DNA of 61,123 nucleotides, from positions 37,014,517-37,075,639 of the forward strand of contig NC_081411.1 of NCBI RefSeq assembly GCF_030272615.1, written 5' to 3'. The position numbers and the translations under genes are program-made. Position 1 is the first letter of the stretch. Each line of letters begins with the position of its first letter. Below the pieces are notes generated by a model that ran no database searches, was not told the DNA's origin, and saw nothing but the letters and a program-made list of their open reading frames with translations. This document shows positions 13,201 through 23,721 of this stretch, piece after piece. The DNA comes from Cryptomeria japonica. Lineage: Eukaryota > Streptophyta > Pinopsida > Cupressales > Cupressaceae.

Positions 13201-13894
13201 GTTTTGCAGATACAATGAATGCCTCATTACTCTACAACAATGTAGGTAAAATTATGGATATATGGAATGAGCTTAGGGGAGACAAGGCCATTTTGACACC
13301 TATTTTTGACAAATGTAGGCTTAGGGAGCAAGATTTAGAGTTTATGAGTGTATCCTATGATGAAGCAAGGGCCAATCCTATCATTAAATCCTCTTCTGAC
13401 ATCACTAAAGATTTAGTACAATTAGCAGCAGGGGTGGATAATGTTGATAGAAAAGTTAACTTGTGTAAAAAGGAGTATACTGATCAGGTTTTTGAGTTGC
13501 TCCCAGGAGTTTTTGCTAGCCCAGATCAGTTGAAGGACAAACAAATATGGCTTAAGGAGATAGAAGCTAAATTGTCAACAAGGGTTAAAGGAATTATTGA
13601 TCTAGATGATGCTTCTTTCTTTGTTTTGACAATACAGTAAATAGAAAAAATTAAGGCACATTATAGTTTTCTCAATTCGGAAGTCAGCAAATTGAGAAAC
13701 TCTTAGGCAAGGTTGACTAAAGCTAAAGCTAAAGTGATTAATTTTTATGGCCGACCGATGATGTGTACAATGAGTGGACAACAAAATATGCCACTCATGA
13801 TACGGAACAACATGAGAGCGCCCCTGAAAAGGTGGAAGAGGTTGCAACTGAACAGCCTGTTGAAGAAACTGCAGAGGCCGAAAAGAGCTTGTAA
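10254..13894 (+). pseudogene. U3-encoded protein of unknown function, copy in the 5' LTR (about 1,213 codons, with stops)
   Basis: From ATG 10254 one reading frame carries a continuous protein-like translation to about 13740, where a 1-bp deletion relative to the 3' copy shifts the frame just before the end. Private stops at 10506, 11703, 12171 and about 12222 are each CAA/CAG in the other LTR copy. A few others (12465, 12987, 13638) are transversions, and three near 12471, 12789 and 13705 are shared. Layout: basic N-terminus (MAPKRQFSGK), a large globular Trp- and Phe-rich region to about residue 560, an NLS-like basic stretch (GKRKV..PKKQRV) near residues 605-623, an acidic region, a coiled coil near 860-910, and a C-terminal helical domain. 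I do not recognise the family. The architecture recalls other plant retroelement accessory proteins (globular domain, then NLS, then coiled coil), but no homology is claimed. Confidence 0.8.
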
Positions 13895-13989
13895 CTGTTT
13901 TGTGAAAATATTGTAACCTCTCTATTTTGGAAGAAATGATTGTAACAAACTCTCCTCGAGAAGTCCAAAGCTTTGTGCATCCATGTTGT

Positions 13990-13998
13990 TATAAATGG
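13990..13998 (+). promoter_or_regulatory. TATA box of the inner 5' LTR
   Basis: TATAAATGG, preceded by catgttgt. The 3' LTR has TATAAATAG at the same place (27459-27467). Its position downstream of the long ORF puts that ORF in U3. Confidence 0.55.
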
Positions 13999-14840
13999 AT
14001 ACCAGGATTAGAGGAAGAGGGGTCGCAAAAAATTGTAAGAAAACGCTGCAGAAATTTATCTGAGCTTTTCTAAGTCTAATGGAGAAAAATCAAAAAACTT
14101 CTTGTAATATTTTCTAAACTTGATATCAATATACAGACTGTCGGTTTCAAGTGAAGCTTTGTGTTGTCTTCAAGTGTGTTTGCAATTTGTTTACTATTTT
14201 CATTCTGAATAATTCAGGGTTATTTTGTTTGAATGGGATTGCAAGGCAATTTTCAGTAGAAGTATTCGCTAGCTTTTCTCTTTAGGAGGGAAGTTAAAGA
14301 GGCGGGGATCACTCATACCAGTAAACTCTTTGGGAGAGAATTTGAATCTTGATGATCATAGTTTAATTTGGAATGCATAAATTCTTGTAGGTGTCAGGCA
14401 TATACAGGGATTAATAGAAATCAAACCAATGGGATGCGTAAAGATATTTTGTTTGAGGAGTACTATCTGAGTTTTAGATGACTCTATGACCTTGGATAAG
14501 GCACTGGTATTGATTGAAGTTGTTTATTGCATGTTTTGTTGATCACAATGTTGAATCTAAGTATAATTCCATTCTTTGTTTTCAGTTAATTTCAAGGTGA
14601 ATAGATCCACTGGTTTTCTGGACTGGTTTGCTGTGGGTTTATGTTTGAAAGTGTGAATTTAATTCACAAAGGTATACCTGCCTGGGCTCTAAGTAAGTCC
14701 GAAGTGTAGAAGGTTCAATCCAAACCTTGTCATATGTTGTCTTGAGAATTTCCTTATCTTTGATGTCTCTTTTGCACCAAGTTCAAATCATATTATTTTA
14801 AGGATGTTTAAAGAGAATCATATTTTGAAGACAACAAAAG

Positions 14841-14858
14841 TGGCGACTCTACTGGGGA
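14841..14858 (+). other. Primer binding site of the inner element
   Basis: TGGCGACTCTACTGGGGA begins four bases after the LTR end (ACA). It resembles the PBS described for Ogre-like elements, which is complementary to a tRNA-Arg; the tRNA assignment is from memory. Confidence 0.75.
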
Positions 14859-15035
14859 CAGTTACAATAAAGATATAAACGTAGATCTGTGTTGAGGCTT
14901 ATAAAGAAAATTGTTGTGTGTTTGTGGATTAGATTGCTTGTTTTCCTAATTCCCATAGTTTTGTGGGTGGCAACTCTATTACTTTTGAACCAGTCCTTGT
15001 TGGATACAAATATTTCTAAAAGGAAGACAAGTGAG

Positions 15036-17730
15036 ATGCAAGGAGCCAAAAACATGAGATCATTCATGAAGAAACATCCTCGTGAAACCCTACAAGAAGG
15101 TCTGCCAGAACAGTCATAGAGAGGCCAGAAGAGATCTGTGTAACATGAGCCATCAAATGCTACTTGGGTGCAGAAAAACAACAATACTGGTAAGATGCCT
15201 GATTGACCTGTTTATGCAAAGTCTAATTCATCTTCCAGAGATTCAGAACATGATATCTTAGGTTTCCATTCGGGATTGTTTGGAAATATTGATAATGCAC
15301 CCATTTTAAATCAAGATCTATCTCATGTTAGTGTTTCTACAAGAGATAGAACCAATTCAAATGCAATTAGACACTCTGTTCCTAGGACAATTGATGGGAA
15401 CATTAGTCTGATTGACATAGATCAAGTTAATGCATCAGACTCTGAAGAAAACTTCCCTGATGAAGATAAAGTGTCTCAGGAGATTGAAGACTTAAACAGG
15501 AGAGTCCATCACTTAATCTCCCTAAGAGCCCAAAAGGAGGCAAATAAGGAGAAGGAAGTTAAAGCCAAATTAATGGAGAGGGATAGGCTCCTTAGATAGA
15601 TAGCTGATCTTGAAATACTCACTAAGGAGAAAGAAAAAAGTGATGAGGAAGGCCCTGTGATTAGAGAAATTCTAATCCCCAAAACTAAACAAGCTTGTAA
15701 GTCAGTAGCCCAGCCAATTAGAGAAGTATTTAATGATTCCCAACTTCCTAAAGCTAATATGGATAAAGGAAAACAAAAATGGGTAGACGATGGAATAGAA
15801 TCTAAAACTGTAGAAGGGATCTCTCATAGGCTTTTAGCACATGAGAGAGAAATGGAAAGGATGAGGAAGGAAAAGGAAGATCTCCAAATGGAATTGGAAA
15901 AGGCTGAGTTAGAAGCAGTGAATCAGGAAGTAAAAAGAAAGATTAATTACCTAAAGGCTCCCCCTATTACATTCCCATCAGAAGATCTTAGCAAGCCTAA
16001 TCCCCAACATATTTCCCTTCCTCAGGCTACTACTCAACCTACAATACAAGCTAATATTGCCTCCGTAAGTCAGATCCCTGTGAATAAACAGTACACCCAA
16101 GCACCTCAATCTCCAATCCTAAAAGCCTAAATGACCATGGGAAATAATAGTGCTATTACCCCTTTTCAAAGAAGACCAATCAATCTAGAACAATATAGAC
16201 AATTGTTCTTTGATGGGATCCCGGGATATCCAAATCATGTTCCCACTGAGCTAAGAGATAGACTCCATAAATTTGCTGGGAGCAATGCAATCAGTGTTGA
16301 GGAACATCTGAAATCTTTTGGGGATCTAATAAATGATTATGAGATAGCAGATGAAGATGTCATTATGAAACTATTTGTTCAATCCCTGGTTGATGATGCA
16401 AGAGATTGGTACAGAGGTCTTCCAGTCAATAGCATAGGGTCATGGGAAGATTTTAAAAATTGCTTTCAAGAGAAGTATGGTGACAAGAATAATGTGAGTT
16501 TCATGCTAAATGAGTTCAATAATATTAGAAAATCTGAAAATGAAATGGTCACTGATTTCAATGCCAGATTCCAGAAGGCCATGCACAGATTGTATCAAGT
16601 GATGAGGCTAGATGATAACATGTGTCTTAATACATATTACAATGCTTTTGATTCCAAGATAGCCTATATCTTGAGAGATAAAAATCCCCATAACTTGAGA
16701 GATGCTTTTAGAATTGCCATAAATGTGGAGAGTAACAGAAAAGCATCCGGGAATTAAGAAGGAGGACAAATGGTAGATTATGGCAAGAAACCAAGAAGCA
16801 ACCTAATAAAGTTGCCAAAGAGGATGATAAGATAGAGAAATTGGTTACTGCTATGAAAGATTTGACTGCCAAGGTTAACAAAAAAGATAAACCTCATTAT
16901 AACTGGCAAGATAGACCCCCTAGATTACATGATATGCCATATAATACCAATTGGAAGGATGGTAAACCCCAAATTAAGAAGCCCAAAATTACTTAAAGTC
17001 AAGACACACCGAATCCCTTGAAAGGGAAAACTATTCACAATATAGAAAATACTCCTTGGTGTATTGCTTGTGATGGACTGCATTCTCCTCATCAGTGTGC
17101 AGTGGCTCAAGCTCTTGAAGAATCTATGAGACCAGAGGCAGAGCCTGACATTAATATGTTTGAAACCATAATAGAAAGTGATGAGGAATCCGTGCAAAGT
17201 GAATACAGTGATGTGCTGGATAATGAAAGGCTAGTGCAAGGACAGCTAGCCTTGGATTGGCATCCTACATTGAATGTGGTAACAATTGAAGATGAGGAGG
17301 TTCATCTTAGGAGGCCTAGTGAAGAAGAAGTTAGAAATCTCATTAAGGCTGCCATTGCCAAAGCAAAACATAACTATAACCTGAGAAGCACCAAGAGAGA
17401 CACTGACCAGGGTGAGTCGGGCTCTATGTTCGTAAAGAAAGTTACTAAAAAGGGGGCATCAAGTAGTGCTACTACTGTTCCTAAGGTTGGTCAAGAAAAA
17501 GGGGAACAAGTTAAAGATGTACTCAAAGGCAAAGATGATAAAAATGTTGGTGATGTACAAGGAGCAGAGACAAAGACAGTGAAAAGGGCAAGTCAATTCA
17601 AAACAGAAAGAGTTAGGGCTAACACTGAAAAGTGCAATAGTTCTACATTTGACATGGCCCAAGCTCTTACTCAAATGAAAGTCACTGTTCCACTAGTAGA
17701 ACTATTAAAGATTAAGAGCATAAGGACACT
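15036..17730 (+). pseudogene. Inner element gag
   Basis: The likely start is ATG 15036. One frame runs to 16757 with stops at 15117, about 15141, about 15196, 15597 and 16128. It then continues in another frame (about 16765-17730) after a frameshift. The first 350 residues are charged and coiled-coil-like (runs of E/K near 15470-15930). A retrotransposon gag core lies at about 16190-16750 (motifs ARDWYRGLP, SWEDFKNCFQEKY, FNARFQKAM). A zinc-knuckle-like motif CIACDGLHSPHQC is at about 17058-17096; its spacing C-x2-C-x3-H-x4-C is one residue shorter than the usual retroviral knuckle. A 1-bp shift near 17710 separates gag from the protease frame. It would form the virus-like particle in the cytoplasm; it is dead here. 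Confidence 0.82.
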
Positions 17731-18390
17731 GCTTTGTCTCTATTCTCTAGTATATCTGATAGTGACATAGTCTTACCCACTGCTTCAACCAAAGTTGGAA
17801 AGGATCAAGAGTTCCAAACCCCAGAGGTTTATGTTGGAACCACTATTACTCAAGAGCCTTCTCAGGTAGATCCCTTCTATGTTACTCTGTTAGTCAATAA
17901 TCGGTTAATTAAAAATTGCATGATAGATTCAGGAGTTGTTGCTAATGTAATGCCCTATGGTGTTATGAAAGAGTTAGGGTTATCAGTAACCACTATGTAT
18001 GGGAAGTGCTATGCCATAGATAACAAAGAGGTGCCTATGATAGGTACGATGAGAGATATAGAAGTAAAAATAGCAACATTCCCTGAAGCCACTTACAAAA
18101 TGGATGTTATTGTTACTAACACTAAACCCCCCTATGGTATGTTACTTTCCAAACAATGGGCAGTAGCAGTAGGGGGAAATGTTCGATTGAACTTATCCTA
18201 TGCCACCATTCCTATTAATGGTAATCAAGTCAAATTATACAGAGAGCCACAAGCTCCTAGGGTACTTGAAAATGTAGACCCTAGTATGCTTAATTGTATG
18301 ATTGATGTAGATCTAGATAATTTTAGACTTCAACCAATTTTACCTCAATTGAAAAATACTGACCCCATTGTGGTCAAGCTACAAGCATAG
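17731..18390 (+). pseudogene. Inner element protease domain
   Basis: Aspartic protease with an intact active-site triplet D-S-G at 17926-17934 (context NCMIDSGVVANVMP), followed by the usual downstream MLLSKQW stretch in place of the ILLGR-type motif. The domain is the first part of pol and would cleave the polyprotein. Translation ends at TAG 18388-18390 where CAG (Gln) is expected, and the frame continues directly into the RNase H domain. Confidence 0.85.
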
Positions 18391-19317
18391 CAGTATGGAT
18401 TGTGGTAGATGTATTTTGATGGAGCTTGCTCTAAAGAAGGATCTGGAGCAGAGGTTTTTTTTGTGTCCCCATCAAGTATAACTTTTAAGTATTCATTTTT
18501 ATTGGCTTTCCAGTGCACAAATAATACTGCAGAATATGAAGCCCTGTTACTGGGACTTGAGGTTGCAAAAAGGCATGGAATCCAATTACTGAAAGTAATG
18601 GGGGATTCAGAATTGGTTGTCTCTCAGGTGAGATCTAAATATGCATCCAAGAATGATAGATTAAAGCAGTATAAGCATGTTGTTTGGGATGTTATTGAGA
18701 ATTTTGATGCATTTTCTATTACTTGGATAGAGCGAGCAAAAAATATTATGGCAGATTTCCTAGCTAATGTTGCTTTGAAAAATGATGATGCAACGCTAAC
18801 TGGTATTTCCACTGTGGAAATAAAATCTAGGCCTGCTATTTCTAATAATGTGTACAATTGGCAAGTTTTTGCTGATGATGAAGACATTCTTAGGTTTATC
18901 CAATGTGTTGATGATTATGATGGACAAAAGATTGATTGTAATACATTGGTGGAAGTGGTAGACAATAGAGAGACAGTGTTTGGAAATGATGTGGTCCAGC
19001 TGGAAACCAATGAGATACCTAAAGGGCTGGTAGAGATGGAGAGCATGTTCAGTTATAATGATAGTCACCTACATCAGCAGTCTACCACCAAGTTGGAAGA
19101 ATTAGAGGAGGTAAACCTGGGGACAGAATCATCCCCTAAATTGGTATATATTGGAAAGAAGTTACCCCCTCATGTCAGGACTAACCTTATTAATTTATTG
19201 AAAAGATATAAACATGTTTTTGCTTGGTCTTATGAGGACCTAAAGGCGTATAGACAAGATCTTTTTCAGCATGAAGTTCCTTTACTTCCAGATGCTAAGC
19301 CTTTCAGACAGAAATAG
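18391..19317 (+). pseudogene. Inner element archaeal-type RNase H, located before RT
   Basis: All four acidic residues of an RNase H fold are visible: D in MYFDGACS (18418-18420), E in NNTAEYEA (18532-18534), D in MGDSEL (18604-18606) and D in NIMADFLA (18754-18756). The WYxYFDG.., CTNNTAEYEAL and GDSxLVVxQ signatures are those of the additional archaeal-type RNase H acquired by Tat-lineage retrotransposons. About 500 bp of linker leads to RT. The domain has no internal stop until 19315. Its placement between protease and RT differs from the outer element, where it follows RT-RNase H. Confidence 0.85.
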
Positions 19318-20739
19318 AGGCCTATCAATCCCTTGTTAGAAACTAAAATGCAACAAGAGTTTACCAAATTGAGAGAAGGGGGGATTATCAAACCAATAAG
19401 GCATTCTTCATGGGTCTCAAATTTGGTCCCAGTAAGGAAGAAGAATGGAGACATCAGATTGTGTGTAGATTTTAGGAATTTAAACGTTGCTTCCTTGAAG
19501 GATAACTACTCGTCTCCAAACATGGAGGTCATGCTGCAGAGAGTGACAGGATATGATCTGTTATCCATGATGGACGGTTTCTTAGGATATAATCAAGTGT
19601 TGGTAAAGGAGTCTGAACAGTTCAAAACAGCCTTCACTACTCCATGGGGAACTTATGTTTATGTGAGAATGCCATTCAGATTAAAAAATGTTGGAGCTAC
19701 ATTTTAGAGAGCCATGGATGTAGCTTTTAAAGAATTCATTATCATCATCATGGTAGTTTATCAAGATGACCTAACTTGTTTCTCTAAAAGGGCTAATGAT
19801 CATTGTGGACATCTGGAGAAAGTGTTCAATAAGGCCTTGGAATTTGGTGTATCACTAAATCCCAAGAAATTTCATTTTGGAGTCACTGAAGGAAAGCTGC
19901 TGGGACACATAGTTTCCAAGGAGGGGGTAAGGATAGACCCAGAAAGAATTGAAGCAATCAATAAGGTGTCTGAACCAAAAAATGTGAAAGGTATTCAATC
20001 TTTTTTAGGCAAGGTAAATTTTGTTAGGAGATTCATTGCAAACTTTGCAGAGATGGTGAAGCCTATTGTCAAGCTCCTCAAGAAGGATACCAAGTTTTAT
20101 TGGGATCAAGAAGCCTCAAAAGATTTTGTTGAGATTAAAAAGGCAATCCAGGAGGCACCAGTGTTGAAATCTCCTGATTACAGTAAGCCTTTTTCTCTAT
20201 TTTCTTTTGCTTCATATCATACATTGGCTGCAGTGTTACTACAAAAGGACAATGAAGGATATGAACATCCCATAGCCTTCTACAGTAAGTCTTTGCAGGC
20301 GGCAGAACTAAAATATGAGACCATGGAGAAACAAGCTTATGCTTTAGTTAAAGTTGTTAAAGCTTTTAGGCCATATTTAGTGAATGCAAATATCATTGCC
20401 TATGTCCCACATGCTGCAGTTAAAGATATTTTGTCTCAATCTGAGGTTACTGGGAAGAGATGCAGATGGATCAACAGAATTCAGGAATTCAACTTGGAGA
20501 TAACGATCACCAAATTGGTGAGAGGTTTAGGTTTGGCTAAGCTCATTACTGAGTCGAATCTCATGAATGTAGAGATACATAATGTTGAGGTTATAGATGC
20601 TTTAGTCACTAGTATTGAGAGACAACCCTGGTATACAGAGATAGTCCAAATTTTGAAAGGTGTTACATTCCCAGAAGAAATGACACATAATCAAAAAAGA
20701 ACTGTAAAACTCAAGTCCCAAAAATCTGTGCTCATTTAG
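19318..20739 (+). pseudogene. Inner element reverse transcriptase and native RNase H
   Basis: RT fingers and palm: RLCVDFRNLN near 19456, DLLSMMDGFLGYNQ near 19555, the catalytic box YQDD at 19759-19770, then GHIVSKEGV and the SFLGKVNFVRRFI connection. The native gypsy RNase H follows (20170-20400). Its first catalytic aspartate looks lost (FSFASYHTLAAVLLQ, where the family has an acidic residue before the A-S), fitting replacement by the archaeal-type domain. Stops at 19315-19317, 19705-19707 and 20737-20739 all sit where Gln is expected (for example GATF*RAMD). Confidence 0.88.
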
Positions 20740-21885
20740 GGTGATCTTTTCTGGAGGAAAAGAGATGGTGAGTTACTAATGTGTTTGGATGAATTTCAAG
20801 CTAAACAGGTGTTGATTGAAATGCATGATGGAGTATGTGGAGGTCACTACTCTGCTAAGACTACTGTTGGTAAGATAATCTGGGATAGATACTATTGGCC
20901 CACTTTATTTAAAGATACTCATGCATATGTTCGGAAATGTGACCCATGTCAGAAATTCTCATCCAAGCTCAAGTATGACGGAGCCCTACCCCTAAATCCA
21001 GTCTCTATAGAAGCTCCTTTTGTCCAGTGGGGCATTGATTTTATTGGAGAGATTGTTGAGAGGTTAGGGAGAGGTCACAGATGGATCATAGTGGCCACTG
21101 ATTATTTCACCAAATGGATAGAAGCCATCCCTACAAGAAGAGCTACTAGTAAAGTTGTCATTGATTTCCTGATGGATAATGTTGTAACTAGATTTGGAAC
21201 ACCTGCAAAATTGGTGATGGATAATGCCATGTGTTTTAGATCAGAAGAGTTTGTAGGCTTTTCTACTAGCCACGGTATACTCATGTCATACTCTTCACCT
21301 TATCACCCTCAGGGGAATGGACAAGCAGAATCCAACAATAAAAGCCTATTGAATATCATCAAGAAAATCTTGGAAGAGAATAAAAGGTCTTGGGATCAAA
21401 AACTGAAGTTAGCTCTGTGGGCAGATAGAATAACTGTTAAGAAATCCATTGGAATGTCACCTTTTGAACTAGTCTATGGTGCATAAGTCAGATTGCCAGT
21501 AAATAATCATCTTCCAGTTTATAATTTTTTGCAAAATGAGGACATGGAGATATCTGAACCCATGGAAGATAGAATGATCCAAATTGTAGAAATGGAGGAG
21601 CTTAAGACTTTTACCCATAAGAGAAATCAGAAAGTCCAATTGCAGTCAAAATATCTTTTTGATAAAAGGACATCATTAAGGAAATTTTAGATTGATGACA
21701 TGGTTCTTCAGTGGAATGCAAAAGGACAGGATAAGAGAAAGCACAAAAAATTTGAATCACTGTGGATTGGCCCTTTTGTGGTTTGTGACTTAAATGGTAA
21801 GGATTCATATTTCTTGAAGAATATGAATGATGAAATACAAGAATTTTCAGTGCATGGACAATTCCTAAAGTATTATTTCTCTTAA
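20740..21885 (+). pseudogene. Inner element integrase
   Basis: An HHCC zinc-binding N-terminus (MHDGVCGGHYS..RKCDPCQKF, about 20821-20955) precedes the catalytic core with D (21037-21039, WGIDFIGE), D (21220-21222, VMDNAMCF) and E (21328-21330, GNGQAESNN), all present. The C-terminal region has a GPF-type stretch (SLWIGPFVV, about 21755). No chromodomain is seen, as expected for Tat rather than chromoviruses. Stops at 21484-21486 and 21688-21690 replace Gln codons. Reading ends at TAA 21883-21885, about 130 bp before the 3' LTR. Confidence 0.87.
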
Positions 21886-22645
21886 TGTCCATGCACGGTA
21901 GGTCATTTGTTTTTACATATTTTGTTCCTTTCCTGCTTTTCTATTTTGGTCTGTTTCTCCAGAGTTTCTGAGTTTTCTTGTGTTGACCTTGCGATCAACC
22001 ATCCCCAGTCAGAGCCGTTGTTATCACTGATTAAAAATGGGTTTTTCTTTTCCCATGATTGGCTATGGTTTGTTGAAATTTTAAGTAGGGCACATTTTCA
22101 AATGTTTCAGATCTATTCTAGGCCTTAAGGGCTTAAGGGTTTTTGATTTTAGATCTTCTAATGTTTGTTTAAAACCCTCTGGTTTCTAATATTTCGTTAC
22201 TTTATCCACTTAAGTAATGGGTCACAGGATCGTAGGAAGTGTCCCCCCTTGTTGTTTGCCTAGGAGGTCATGTTAATTAATCGCAAAATTTATGCCTTCT
22301 ATGTATTTCTCCTAAAGTTGTCGAGCCCAGTAACTAGTGTGCATCTCGTGGATGGATCTACGACTTTCGCTATTTCGCTAAGTGAAGTTGTGCGTAGTTT
22401 AAAACCAGTGAAGTTGCGAAAATGACAAGGCATGCCACCTAGGCGGTCTAGCTGGATGATGAGAGCAAGTAGAATGGCGGCACACGGCATAAGTCACAAC
22501 AGTCAGTAGGTCGGGATTAAAGGTAAAAAGGCGAGCCCAAGAGGTGAGTTAGGTCGCCAGTTAGGAGATGACCTAGCAGATACAACTATCAAAGATTAAC
22601 TAGAGCCCAGTGCTTTCTCTCAGCAAATGAAAAAATGACGAGTGA

Positions 22646-23087
22646 GCTCTGAAGGTGACTGGACACCAGGTGCTCAAAATGAATTAGTGGGCCCACTCCT
22701 CCTGAAAGCCTTTTTTGATGGTTAAATGCTGATCAACTAAAAGATGATCGGACGGCCCGTACTATTTCGCAAGGGTAAGATGCTTGTGTTTTAGACCCCG
22801 CAAAATAGCGAGAGTGAACGAGAGCCATCCACGTGTCCGGCGACAGATGGTCATGCCAGCTCTGAAGGTGACTGGATGCCAAGTGTTCAAAATGAATCAA
22901 CGGACCCACTCCTCCCGAAAGCCTTTTCCGATGGTTAAATGCCGATCAACTAAAAGATGATCGGATGGCCCACACTATTTCGCAAGAGTAAGACACTATT
23001 TCGCAAGGGTAAGATGCTCATGTTTTAGACCCCACAAAATAGTGAGAGTGAACGAGAGTCGTCCACGTGTCCGGCGACATGTGGTCT
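22646..23087. repeat. 213-bp tandem duplication in the inner 3' LTR
   Basis: Copies start at 22646 and 22859, the same period as in the 5' LTR. The second copy carries a further local duplication of about 28 bp around 22977-23012. Confidence 0.82.
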
Positions 23088-23721
23088 TAGAAGAAAGCTG
23101 TGGGCCTGCCAAGGTGGAACCGGCAGTATAAGAAAAGGACACGCGGCCAGTGTTAAGTCGAATATGAAAGACATTTCAAGGCCATTGGTTGGGCGCCACG
23201 TGGTAGCAAGTAGCCAATAGACAAGCAGGACCCAGCGCAGAGCTAAAGTTGTTAGTCAGTATAACACTCGATCAATTTTCTTTTGATCGAACGGTCGACG
23301 TTATTTTGCAGGACCAAGCTACCCGATAGTTATACTTCACGAAGTTGCGAAAGAGAAAAATGAAAGACTTGCAAGAACGTTGTGACCCGTTGGAGCAAAA
23401 AATACAAATTCTCCTATGAATTCAATTTTGAAGGGACGGCCGAAGCATGCGGAATCAATGTTGTAGTTAAGACTCTAAGTACAATATATGATTTTCTATC
23501 AACCAGTGAAGATATCTTTTAAGGAATTTCTTGTAGAGGAGCGGATGCAGAAATATTTTCTTTAGGTATAGAGCAAGTTAGTTTAGTTGCAGAGCAAATT
23601 CCTTCAAGCTAAGAATAGGTTTTCTCGTACTCTTGTCTAGCAATTCCTATGTGGTGTGTTTCAGATAAGATATTGATTCACAGAAGTGTCTAGGAGTGGT
23701 ATTCATTTCTTACGTTTTTAA

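Larger units (their letters stand above)
8579..14836 (+). repeat. Inner element 5' LTR (6,258 bp)
   Basis: Near-identical to 22019-28305. The first 1.7 kb (8579-10253) holds no ORF but contains a 213-bp tandem duplication and hairpins. Next come the long coding region (10254-13894), a TATA box at 13990, and about 850 bp of apparent R/U5 to the terminal ACA. LTRs of this size are at the upper end of what is known for plant retrotransposons (Ogre-like elements). Confidence 0.93.
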
